Source: Vreelandella venusta (GTDB lineage: Bacteria; Pseudomonadota; Gammaproteobacteria; Pseudomonadales; Halomonadaceae). Taken from it: 64,000 nucleotides of DNA. Both the position numbers and the translations under genes were made by a program. The DNA is taken from positions 16,887-80,886 of the forward strand of contig NZ_BJUL01000015.1 in assembly GCF_007989605.1 (NCBI RefSeq), in the 5' to 3' direction. Under the pieces are notes generated by a model that was not told the DNA's origin, did not search any database, and saw only the letters and a program-made list of their open reading frames with translations. Positions 1-7,381 of this stretch are shown here, piece by piece; position 1 is the stretch's first letter; each line of letters begins with the position of its first letter.

Positions 1-413
1 ATCCGGTGGGCAGTTTTGTTAGGGCGACGGGAGGGCGCTTACCGCTGGGTGTCGGTCAAGCGTCGATTGCTTTGCTCGCGTATCTCGGCGCGGAGGAGCG
101 AAGCGAGATTCTCGACCACAACGCGACACGCTTGCGGGATGATTACGCGATTGCCACCGCCGATGTCGAAGCCGAGATTAATCATCTACTAACACATGGC
201 TACGCCCGTGGCGTTGAAGGCTCTCTGCTCCCGGAATACTGCGGCTTAGCCATTCCTATTCTCGACCATAGTGGTCACCCCTTGGGGGCCATGAGCTGCT
301 CAATGCTCAAGTCTCGTATGACAGCGGCCCATAAACAGGAGGTGCTCCAGGGCATGCAAGAAGAAGTCGCCGCTATGGTTAACCAGGCCCACGGCCTACT
401 GTATTTGGATTAA
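1..413 (+). CDS. IclR-family transcriptional regulator, C-terminal part (5' end outside window)
   Basis: The reading frame is open at the left edge, so the N-terminal winged-helix domain is missing; about 136 residues remain. They match the effector-binding domain of IclR regulators: a PLGVGQASIALLAYL segment resembling the family's 'xxxATGxGkAlLA' stretch, an acidic helix, a GYARG turn, a 'CGLAIPILDHSGHPLGAMS' beta-strand pair and a closing amphipathic helix. The stop lies 6 bp before an FAD oxidase gene, so the two are probably cotranscribed with the NhaC gene. It likely controls this amine or amino-acid oxidation operon. The assignment rests on domain pattern only; the ligand is unknown. 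Confidence 0.7.
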   Translation, partial: PVGSFVRATGGRLPLGVGQASIALLAYLGAEERSEILDHNATRLRDDYAIATADVEAEINHLLTHGYARGVEGSLLPEYCGLAIPILDHSGHPLGAMSCSMLKSRMTAAHKQEVLQGMQEEVAAMVNQAHGLLYLD

Positions 414-419
414 ATCGTC

Positions 420-1709
420 ATGCCACAACCCACGCATCCATCACATCAGCGCCTGTGCGGCTGGAACGCCTGGCTCCCAGAGCGCCAGCCGAGCCCCGCC
501 TTGCGTGGCCAAGCTGAGGCGGATGTCGTCATCATCGGGGCTGGTTACACCGGCTTCGCGGCAGCTACGGCCTGGCAGCAGGCGCGGCCTGAAGACCGCA
601 TCAAAATTCTTGAGGCCGACCAAGTAGGTGAAGGTAGCCCAGGGCGTAACTCTGGTTTCATGCTGGAAATCGCTTTAGCCAATGATGCTCGTCCCGAAGA
701 ACTTGAGCGCATGGGGACACTGAACGCGTTAAGCCGACAAACCATGGCGCTACTGCGCGAGCGGGTCGAACGGCTGGGAATTGACTGCCAACTTGAACGT
801 AGCGGCACTTATCGTGCTGCCCGCAGTGCGATAGGCCAGCGCGCCTTGGCCCAGTATGAAGCTTTTCTTAACGCTGCAGGCCTTTCTTACCAGACCTTGA
901 GTGCTAGCCAACTGGCTGAGCGAATTGGCACGCGCTACTACACACAGGGTATTTATTCACCGGACTGTTATCTGGTGCAGCCTGCAGCATTGATTGTTGG
1001 TTTAGCGGATTCATTAGAAGCCGGAATCGAACTGCATGAGCACTCGCCCGCGACTCAAATCAAGCCTGATGGCAAAAAGTGGCGTGTCACCACACCCGAA
1101 GGCGAAGTAACGGCTGGGCAGGTAATCCTCGCCAATAACGCGTTTTCTAGAGCCTTGGGTGCAGACCCTTCGCGGCTAACCGCTATTTATACCTACGCCG
1201 CGATTACCGAGCCCCTACCAGAGCTTGAACGACAACGCATTGCTGCGACGACCTGGGGGCTGTTACCCGCGCATCGTTTGGGTTGTACGCTGCGCACCAC
1301 CGCCGATGGGCGCTTGATGATTCGTTCGCGTTACAGCTATGAGCGCGAAGCCGATAACGCCCGTATTGAGGCTGAACTGAAAGCGAGCCTTGAGGCGCGC
1401 TATCCCGAACTCACCCCAGTGCGCTTCGATAAGGTCTGGGGAGGGACCACCGGGCTGACCTATAACGGTGCGCCACTGTGGGGGGAGATCCAGCCCGGTT
1501 TGTATGTGTCAGCGGGGTGCAATGGCGGCGGTATCGTCAAGGGTACCTTCCTTGGCGATGCCTTGGCGCGCCATGCCATGGGCCAGCCGGTCGAAAATAT
1601 TGCGTCGTTATTCGGCAAGGCGAGTTGGATGCCTGCCGATCCCCTGCGTCGGTTGGGTTTCTACCTGACCAGTGAAATGGAGCGCCGTAAGGCAAAGCAA
1701 GAAACTTGA
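420..1709 (+). CDS. FAD-dependent oxidoreductase, DAO family (PuuB-like amine/amino-acid oxidase)
   Basis: The protein has 429 residues, usual for DAO-fold flavoenzymes such as gamma-glutamylputrescine oxidase. Residues 36-45 form the dinucleotide-binding strand-turn (VVIIGAGYTG), followed by an acidic residue in KILEAD and the FAD-contacting SPGRNSGFM segment. A C-terminal GLYVSAGCNGGGIVKG stretch fits the second FAD site of the family. It probably oxidises an amine or N-substituted amino acid to an imine or aldehyde in the cytoplasm; the substrate cannot be read from sequence. It sits 6 bp after the IclR-type gene and 34 bp before the NhaC gene, suggesting one transcript. Confidence 0.75.
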   Translation: MPQPTHPSHQRLCGWNAWLPERQPSPALRGQAEADVVIIGAGYTGFAAATAWQQARPEDRIKILEADQVGEGSPGRNSGFMLEIALANDARPEELERMGTLNALSRQTMALLRERVERLGIDCQLERSGTYRAARSAIGQRALAQYEAFLNAAGLSYQTLSASQLAERIGTRYYTQGIYSPDCYLVQPAALIVGLADSLEAGIELHEHSPATQIKPDGKKWRVTTPEGEVTAGQVILANNAFSRALGADPSRLTAIYTYAAITEPLPELERQRIAATTWGLLPAHRLGCTLRTTADGRLMIRSRYSYEREADNARIEAELKASLEARYPELTPVRFDKVWGGTTGLTYNGAPLWGEIQPGLYVSAGCNGGGIVKGTFLGDALARHAMGQPVENIASLFGKASWMPADPLRRLGFYLTSEMERRKAKQET

Positions 1710-1743
1710 TCCCCACTCACCATTATAAAAAAGAGAGATGACA

Positions 1744-3150
1744 ATGGATCCTCAAGATCATATTGGGCTGCTGTCCATCATGCCGGCGGCGTTGGCTATT
1801 GTGCTGGCATTTATTACCCGCAACACCGTTTTTTCGCTGGCAGTCGCCTGTTTCGTTGGAGTGATTACCCTGGGCAATGGCTTGATGGGCTTTCCCACGC
1901 TGTTAAAGGAAACTCTGGGCACCACCAGTTTCTCCTGGATACTGCTGTTGGAGCTTTTCATTGGCACAGTGATCGCGTTCTTCCAACGCACAGGGGCGAT
2001 TCAGAACTTTACCGCCTGGGTGGAACGCCGTGCTTTGTCACGGGTAAGGGTTCAGTTGATTGCCTGGGTGATGGGCATGTTCGTTTTCTTCAGCGACTAT
2101 TTCAGCCCCTTGTTTGTTGGTAGCACCATGCGTGGCCTGACGGATCGCTATCGGGTATCGCGGGAAAAGCTGGCGTATATCGCGGACTCCACTTCCGCCC
2201 CGGTGAGTGTGATGATTCCGATTACCGGCTGGGCGGTGTTTATTTCTGGCTTACTGATTGGCATGGGGCCCATCGAAAATGCTGCTCAGGCGATGGGCGT
2301 GTTTCTACATGCGGTTCCCTTTAACCTCTATGCATGGCTCTCAGTGCTGGTCGTGGGGCTGGTCATTGTCGGTGTTATTCCACTGTTTGGACCGATGCGC
2401 GAAGCCGAGCGTCGCGCTCAGGAAGAGGGCAAAGTACTGCGTGATGGGGCAGAACCACTGGTGGGCGAGGAGCTGACCGAAATTCCGCCTTATGACGGTG
2501 CGCGTACCAACCTATTCTGGAATTTTTTCGCCCCGGTGCTGGTGGTGATCAGCGTTGCTGTCGGCACCTTTATCGTGATGGACTCGGCCAAGACCATGGA
2601 AGCGTTTCTGGCGGCTTCTGTGTTTCTCGGTATCGTTATGCGCCTTCAGGGCATTCCCTTCAACGACATTATGAAAACCTCGATGGCCGGGATGAAGGGG
2701 GTAATGCCAGCCATTATTATTCTGGCGTTAGCCTATTCGTTGAATCAGCTTTCCAAAGATATGGGCACGGCCAGCTATATCGTTGAAGCCACCGGTGGCT
2801 GGCTGACACCGGCATTACTGCCAGCGATGACATTCCTTATCGCTGCCGTTATCGCCTTTTCAACCGGTACCTCTTGGGGCACCTTCGCGATCATGATGCC
2901 GCTGGCTGTGCCGCTGGCATTCAACTTCAGCAGCGATATGCTGACACCGCTGGTATATGCCACGGTGGCAGCCGTAGCGGGTGGCGGTGTGTTCGGGGAT
3001 CACTGTTCGCCGTTGTCGGATACCTCAGTGCTTGCCTCAACAGGGGCTGCTTCTGACCATATCGACCATATCAAGACGCAAATTCCCTTTGCGCTTGCCG
3101 TTGCCATACTCTCCTTGGCTGCTTACCTGTTGCTCGGCCTCACGCTGTAA
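1744..3150 (+). CDS. NhaC-family Na+/H+ antiporter-type membrane transporter
   Basis: About 468 residues with at least ten hydrophobic segments. Family marks include FFSDYFSPLFVGSTMRGLTDRYRVSREKLA-type residues in the first half (TSAPVSV follows) and the late GGGVFGDHCSPLSDTSVLAS segment, which are typical of the NhaC/Na+:H+ antiporter group. An ATG at 1738 abuts the AAGAGAG purine run, so the ATG at 1744, six bases further on, is the better-spaced start. It could exchange Na+ for H+, or act as an amino-acid/Na+ carrier as some NhaC relatives do; its place after the FAD oxidase suggests a role in substrate uptake or ion balance for that operon. Confidence 0.8.
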   Translation: MDPQDHIGLLSIMPAALAIVLAFITRNTVFSLAVACFVGVITLGNGLMGFPTLLKETLGTTSFSWILLLELFIGTVIAFFQRTGAIQNFTAWVERRALSRVRVQLIAWVMGMFVFFSDYFSPLFVGSTMRGLTDRYRVSREKLAYIADSTSAPVSVMIPITGWAVFISGLLIGMGPIENAAQAMGVFLHAVPFNLYAWLSVLVVGLVIVGVIPLFGPMREAERRAQEEGKVLRDGAEPLVGEELTEIPPYDGARTNLFWNFFAPVLVVISVAVGTFIVMDSAKTMEAFLAASVFLGIVMRLQGIPFNDIMKTSMAGMKGVMPAIIILALAYSLNQLSKDMGTASYIVEATGGWLTPALLPAMTFLIAAVIAFSTGTSWGTFAIMMPLAVPLAFNFSSDMLTPLVYATVAAVAGGGVFGDHCSPLSDTSVLASTGAASDHIDHIKTQIPFALAVAILSLAAYLLLGLTL

Positions 3151-3154
3151 GCGA

Positions 3155-3198
3155 TAAGCCCTGCGCTAGGCCGCCTGAGGCCATTATCGCAGGGCTTA
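3155..3198. terminator. Bidirectional hairpin between convergent genes
   Basis: Perfect 11-bp arms TAAGCCCTGCG and CGCAGGGCTTA, with an inner GGCC/GGCC stem, lie between the stop of the antiporter gene (+) and the stop of the Rieske gene (-). There is no long T tract on either side, but the stem is strong and the position fits a shared terminator. Confidence 0.65.
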
Positions 3199-3206
3199 AT
3201 CTAGCA

Positions 3207-3572
3207 TCAGCCAATGCAAACATTGCCTTGCGGGTCTTCAAACACCGGTATTGCGTCAAGATTATCAAAAGCACCTGCTAAGCAGTTGCCTGTTTTAATA
3301 TCGAATGCTGCGCCATGGGCACTGCATAGTAAGCGGTGCCCATCTGACGAAATGATGCTGTCCGACCGGTAATTTAATGGTAAGTATTGGTGGGGGCAGG
3401 CATTAACGTAGCAATAAATGACACCATTTATGCGCGTTACAATCATCGGGAAAGGTGTGTCGTTACTAATAACTTCTATGCAGTGTGCATTGCCTTCTTC
3501 TATAAGATGAGAAGGGCAAACAATAGCCCCCTCTTGGGGGGCATTTGCATAGTTACGCCAAGCGTCTTGCAC
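3207..3572 (-). CDS. Rieske [2Fe-2S] domain protein linked to hppD
   Basis: 121 residues, the size of a free-standing Rieske ferredoxin or a NirD-like small protein. Cluster ligands are C59-P-H61 and C83-S-A-H86, the CxH...CxxH Rieske pattern, with two residues between C83 and H86. The start is a GTG with AAGGAAA five bases upstream. It lies 46 bp downstream of hppD on the same strand, so it is probably cotranscribed. HPPD itself needs no electron donor, so the Rieske protein may serve another oxygenase, or a step not encoded nearby. I see no partner oxygenase alpha subunit in the window. Confidence 0.8.
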   Translation of the reverse strand: MQDAWRNYANAPQEGAIVCPSHLIEEGNAHCIEVISNDTPFPMIVTRINGVIYCYVNACPHQYLPLNYRSDSIISSDGHRLLCSAHGAAFDIKTGNCLAGAFDNLDAIPVFEDPQGNVCIG

Positions 3573-3618
3573 AGTGTTTCCTTTTCGTCAGCGCTAATTA
3601 TGTTATTAAGCGTTTTTG

Positions 3619-4725
3619 CTATTCTGCAGTGCTTTGTAACACGCCGCGGTTAATTTGGTCCTCTTCGATGGATTCGAACAGAGCTTTAAAATTGCCCTCT
3701 CCAAACCCATCATCGCCTTTACGCTGGATAAACTCGAAGAAGATCGGGCCAATCACTGTTTTAGAGAAAATTTGTAGCAAAATTCTGGTTTCGCCACCGC
3801 CCACGACACCTTCGCCATCAATCAAAATGCCGCGGTTACGAAGTTTATCGAGAGGCTCTTGGTGACCTTTTACGCGCTCAAGTGATTTTTCATAATAGAT
3901 GCTCGGCGGACCAGGCATAAACTCAAGCCCTGCGTCAGCGATGGAATCTGTGCCGGTGTAGATATCGTTCGTTGCAATGGCGATATGCTGAATACCTTCG
4001 CCATTGTACTCGCGCAAGTACTCCTCAATTTGGCTGTGATCGTCGGCACTCTCGTTAATCGGAATGCGAATTTTGCCATCGGGAGAAGTTAATGCGCGGC
4101 TAGTAAGGCCGGTAACTTTACCAGCGATATCAAAGTAGCGTATTTCGCGGAAGTTAAAGGTGTCATGATAAAACTTATACCATGTGTCCATATTGCCGCG
4201 AATAACGTTATGAGTCAGGTGGTCAAGATAGTAAAAGCCAAACCCTTTAGGCTTAGGATCTACCTCATCTAACCAGTCAAACTCATTTGCGTAACAGCTA
4301 CCTTTATCGCCATACGTATCAATAAAGTAAAGCAGCGAGCCACCAATACCGACAACCGCTGGCGCATCGATAGATTTATTGCCAGTGAACTCTTCAGCCC
4401 CTAACTCAACGGCACGTTTTAGGGCGTGCTGAGCATCAACAACGCGCCAAGCCATGGCCGGTGCACAGGGGCCGTGCGCCTCAATAAACGCTGACGCATG
4501 GGAGTTAGGCTCGCTGTTAAGCAGATAGTTAATATCACCCTGACGATAAACGGTGACTGACTTGTCACGGTGTTTTGCAACAGGAACGAAGCCCATTTGC
4601 CGAAATAGGCTGTCTAACTTTTCCGGCTCAGGATGGGCAAATTCAACAAATTCAAAACCATCGGTGCCCGCTGGGTTTGCATCGCTTATGGTTACGTTTG
4701 GCGCGTCATGAGGAAAAGGTCCCAT
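3619..4725 (-). CDS. hppD: 4-hydroxyphenylpyruvate dioxygenase
   Basis: Converts 4-hydroxyphenylpyruvate and O2 to homogentisate and CO2, the entry of tyrosine into the homogentisate pathway. The protein has 368 residues from the ATG at 4725, which has AGGAGA seven bases upstream; an upstream in-frame ATG at 4788 lacks such a site. Two vicinal-oxygen-chelate halves are visible. Expected Fe(II) ligands are H169 in YLDHLTHNV, H247 in GIQHIAIA and E331 in FFEFIQR; their spacing is within two residues of the Pseudomonas enzyme. The downstream Rieske gene is in the same direction. A divergent AsnC-type regulator and a palindrome at 4789-4809 lie just upstream and probably control it. The rest of the pathway (hmgA, fah, maiA) is at 19.7-22.8 kb. 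Confidence 0.95.
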   Translation of the reverse strand: MGPFPHDAPNVTISDANPAGTDGFEFVEFAHPEPEKLDSLFRQMGFVPVAKHRDKSVTVYRQGDINYLLNSEPNSHASAFIEAHGPCAPAMAWRVVDAQHALKRAVELGAEEFTGNKSIDAPAVVGIGGSLLYFIDTYGDKGSCYANEFDWLDEVDPKPKGFGFYYLDHLTHNVIRGNMDTWYKFYHDTFNFREIRYFDIAGKVTGLTSRALTSPDGKIRIPINESADDHSQIEEYLREYNGEGIQHIAIATNDIYTGTDSIADAGLEFMPGPPSIYYEKSLERVKGHQEPLDKLRNRGILIDGEGVVGGGETRILLQIFSKTVIGPIFFEFIQRKGDDGFGEGNFKALFESIEEDQINRGVLQSTAE

Positions 4726-4788
4726 CGCTGTCTCTCCTATTATTATCTTGTAAGTGAACAGGCTCAGTATAGGGAAGAGATGGTGCAA

Positions 4789-4809
4789 TTAGGTTGCAAA
4801 CTAACCTAA
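4789..4809. promoter_or_regulatory. Candidate operator between hppD and the AsnC-type gene
   Basis: Perfect 7-bp arms TTAGGTT and AACCTAA separated by GCAAACT lie in the 129-bp divergent gap. The geometry suits an Lrp/AsnC dimer site. Assignment to the neighbouring regulator is inferred from position. Confidence 0.55.
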
Positions 4810-4854
4810 GATAACGCCAAATAGCGCACAGCTTGTGCGTGACTGGAGTGTTGT

Positions 4855-5331
4855 ATGCACGGAATTTCTTTGGATCGATATGATCTTGCAATTTTATCAG
4901 TTTTGCAGAAGAACTCAGACCTCACCAATTCAGAGTTGGGAGAACGTGTCAGCCTGTCTCCCTCTCAGTGCTCCCGGCGCAAAGCGCGGCTAGAAGCTGA
5001 AGGGGTGATTAAGGGATATTCGGCGAGGCTTGATGCCTCCAGCTTAGGGTTTGGCTTGCGTGCGATTACTCGCGTTAATCTCAAAGCGCATGGTGAGAGC
5101 ATGGATGATGATTTTGTAACGTTACTGACAAAGCACGCCATGGTGCGTGAGGCTTATTCTGTGTCGGGGGATGCGGATTATGTACTGCATGTGATCGCCA
5201 AGGATCTCACCGAGTTTTCAGACTTTATTCACCACCACTTATTACCTCATCCTAATGTCACCCAGGTTCGCTCTGAAATCATACTGCGGAGTATGAAAGA
5301 AGAGCAGGGGCTGCCGGTGAGCGGTGGCTAA
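4855..5331 (+). CDS. Lrp/AsnC-family regulator, probable regulator of hppD
   Basis: 158 residues, normal for Lrp/AsnC. The N-terminal helix-turn-helix is in residues 6-60 (LDRYDLAILSVLQ; then LTNSELGERVSLSPSQCSRR), followed by the RAM ligand-binding domain with YSVSGDADYVLHV and a final LRSMKEEQGLPV segment. It is transcribed away from hppD across a gap holding a 7-7-7 palindrome, the usual arrangement for a local regulator. Relatives next to hpd genes in other proteobacteria respond to 4-hydroxyphenylpyruvate or tyrosine; here that is inference. The tyrR-like gene follows 71 bp downstream on the same strand. Confidence 0.85.
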   Translation: MHGISLDRYDLAILSVLQKNSDLTNSELGERVSLSPSQCSRRKARLEAEGVIKGYSARLDASSLGFGLRAITRVNLKAHGESMDDDFVTLLTKHAMVREAYSVSGDADYVLHVIAKDLTEFSDFIHHHLLPHPNVTQVRSEIILRSMKEEQGLPVSGG

Positions 5332-5402
5332 GCGATGTCCGAAGTCACTGGTTTTTCAGGCAGGCCTAAGCAACTACGTTAGTTTTGTGTGGTGAGGGTG
5401 CT

Positions 5403-6965
5403 ATGCGTCTAAAATTTTACTGTCAGAACCGGATCGGTATTCTTCGCGATATAGTGGCCCAGTTTGCTGACTACCGAATAAATGTCGCGCGGGGCGAAGT
5501 TGGCGGCGAGCAGGGCAATACCATCTACTTGCATGTCCCGAAGTTGCTTAATGCTCAACTGAGTACGCTTAAACCGGCACTGGAAGCTATTCCAGGGGTG
5601 TTTGGCGTCAAACGTGCGAGCTTGATGCCCAGCGAGCGTCGTCATTTGGAGTTGGATGCATTGCTGTCTTCGCTGTCTGACCCCGTGATGTCGATAGATA
5701 TGCAGGGTCGCATTGTAGCGGCCAATCGTATCGCCGTTCAGGTATTGGGGGTACGCGTTCAAGAAGTGCCAGGGCTATCGCTGGATCGCTACCTTGACGA
5801 AGTCGATCTTCCTGAGGTGATTCGACGCAACAACTCACGAATCAATGGGCTGCGGATTAAGCTGAAGGGCGATACCTATCTCGCCGATATTGCACCACTG
5901 CACACCGAAGATACTAAGGTGGATTCATTAGCCGGAGCGGTGGTGACATTGCACCGTGCCGACCGTATCGGGGCACGTATTTATCAGGTGCAGCGCCAGG
6001 AGCTGCGTGGCTTTGAGGCCATCTTTCAGTCGAGTTCACGACTGGCCGCCGTGATCAATGAGGCGCGGCGCATGGCGCCACTGGATGCGCCGTTGCTGAT
6101 TGTAGGGGAAACAGGGACTGGGAAAGAACTGGTCGCCAGAGCCTGCCATTTGGCAAGCCATCGCGGGCAAGCGCCGTTTGTGGTGCTCAACTGTGCCGGG
6201 CTGCCAGAATCAATGGCCGAGACAGAGCTTTTCGGTTATGCGCCGGGTGCTTTTGAAGGCGCTCGGCCAGAAGGCAAGCTTGGCCTTCTGGAGCTTAACG
6301 AAGGCGGCACCGTGTTTCTCGATGAAGTCGGTGAAATGAGCCCACGGCTGCAGACAAAGCTGTTGCGTTTTCTTCAAGATGGCGGCTTCCGGCGCGTGGG
6401 GAGCGACGAAGAAACCTTCCTGGATGTCCGAGTGATCTGTGCTACTCAACAGAACCTGCCGCAGCTGTGTAGTGACGGGCTATTTCGACTGGATCTTTAT
6501 CACCGACTTAATGTGCTGTTGCTACAGGTCCCTCCCTTACGTGAATGTTTGGACGGCATCGAGGAGTTGGCGAGCTATGTGCTTGATCGTGCGGCGCGCC
6601 AGATAGGCTGCCCTTTGCCTGAACTTTCACCTGCTGCGTTGGAAAAAATCACCCGCTACGACTGGCCGGGCAACGTGCGTCAGTTGGAAAATGTATTGTT
6701 CCAGGCGGTGTCGCTATGTGAAGAGCAAGCCATTCAGCCGGTGCATTTGCGTCTTCCTCACAGCGAAGCGTCTTCTGAGCTAGCGGGTATTCCGTTAGAG
6801 GGAAGCTTGAGCGACATGCTAGGCGAGGTGGAGCGAACTATCTTGAGTACGCTGTATCAGCAGTACCCCTCCAGCCGCCAGTTAGGCAAGCGGTTGGGTG
6901 TTTCCCACACGACCATTGCCAATAAACTCAAACGTTACGGTATTGGTGCTCAAGACGGTACTTGA
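5403..6965 (+). CDS. tyrR: TyrR/PhhR-type aromatic amino-acid regulator
   Basis: 520 residues from the ATG at 5403, the length of TyrR (513) and PhhR. Order: N-terminal ACT domain opening MRLKFYCQNRIGILRDIV, a PAS domain around residues 85-190, an AAA+ domain with Walker A GETGTGKE near residue 234, and a C-terminal helix-turn-helix with RQLGKRLGVSHTTIANKLKR. The loop that contacts sigma-54 in other family members (GAFTGA) reads GAFEGA near residue 282, so it probably acts with sigma-70 like TyrR, not as a true sigma-54 activator. Two TyrR-box-like sites lie 112 and 184 bp downstream, ahead of the transporter gene. Expected ligands are tyrosine and phenylalanine. Confidence 0.9.
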   Translation: MRLKFYCQNRIGILRDIVAQFADYRINVARGEVGGEQGNTIYLHVPKLLNAQLSTLKPALEAIPGVFGVKRASLMPSERRHLELDALLSSLSDPVMSIDMQGRIVAANRIAVQVLGVRVQEVPGLSLDRYLDEVDLPEVIRRNNSRINGLRIKLKGDTYLADIAPLHTEDTKVDSLAGAVVTLHRADRIGARIYQVQRQELRGFEAIFQSSSRLAAVINEARRMAPLDAPLLIVGETGTGKELVARACHLASHRGQAPFVVLNCAGLPESMAETELFGYAPGAFEGARPEGKLGLLELNEGGTVFLDEVGEMSPRLQTKLLRFLQDGGFRRVGSDEETFLDVRVICATQQNLPQLCSDGLFRLDLYHRLNVLLLQVPPLRECLDGIEELASYVLDRAARQIGCPLPELSPAALEKITRYDWPGNVRQLENVLFQAVSLCEEQAIQPVHLRLPHSEASSELAGIPLEGSLSDMLGEVERTILSTLYQQYPSSRQLGKRLGVSHTTIANKLKRYGIGAQDGT

Positions 6966-7018
6966 AACGATACTTGAAACGGCACTTGAAACAGCTCTTG
7001 AGACAGCACCTGAAGCCG
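6959..7018 (+). repeat. Five 12-bp tandem repeats across the tyrR stop codon
   Basis: Units TACTTGAAACGA, TACTTGAAACGG, CACTTGAAACAG, CTCTTGAGACAG and CACCTGAAGCCG follow one another without gaps. The tyrR stop TGA is in unit 1, and because the unit is 12 bp each copy repeats TGA in the same frame, giving five in-frame stops. The decay from unit 1 to 5 suggests an old array. Confidence 0.85.
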
Positions 7019-7076
7019 TATTCAAGAGTCTACTTAAGCAAAGTCTTAAAAAAATGCGTGTAGCAAGCGAATTAAC

Positions 7077-7094
7077 TGTCACGATTTGTTTACA
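7077..7094. promoter_or_regulatory. TyrR-box-like site 1
   Basis: TGTCACGATTTGTTTACA keeps the TGT-N12-ACA frame and the right half TTTACA of the E. coli TyrR box (TGTAAA-N6-TTTACA). It lies 288 bp upstream of the sodium-coupled transporter and downstream of the tyrR-like gene. Confidence 0.65.
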
Positions 7095-7148
7095 GTTTGT
7101 CAGAAAAATACAACAGCGAGACACCACGCTTCGGCATTTTTTTCCGAG

Positions 7149-7166
7149 TGTAACGATTTCTTTACA
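7149..7166. promoter_or_regulatory. TyrR-box-like site 2 (strong)
   Basis: TGTAACGATTTCTTTACA differs from TGTAAA-N6-TTTACA at one base. It is 72 bp from site 1, close to seven helical turns, and shares the ACGATTT spacer with it, which suits cooperative binding by a TyrR hexamer or paired dimers. Confidence 0.75.
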
Positions 7167-7381
7167 GTTTCGTGCCGCTTCTACGGGCAGCGCCTCGCCG
7201 AATGCGATTTAACCCCATTCCTGCCCTATGGCTATCTCCCTAGACTCTTTATAGATTGCTCTTTATAACTGATTGACCGCAGTTGGTTGGCTTTTATGGG
7301 CAGTTAATCGCTCTTAAGTAGCTGTTCTAGCTGCTCATAATAAATAGCCTAAAAAACAATATAAATTTATAAGGTTTCCCA

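Noticed and set aside
6898..7212. 104-residue plus-strand frame with LET repeats
   Set aside because: It is a product of the 12-bp tandem array read out of frame and runs through both TyrR-type boxes.
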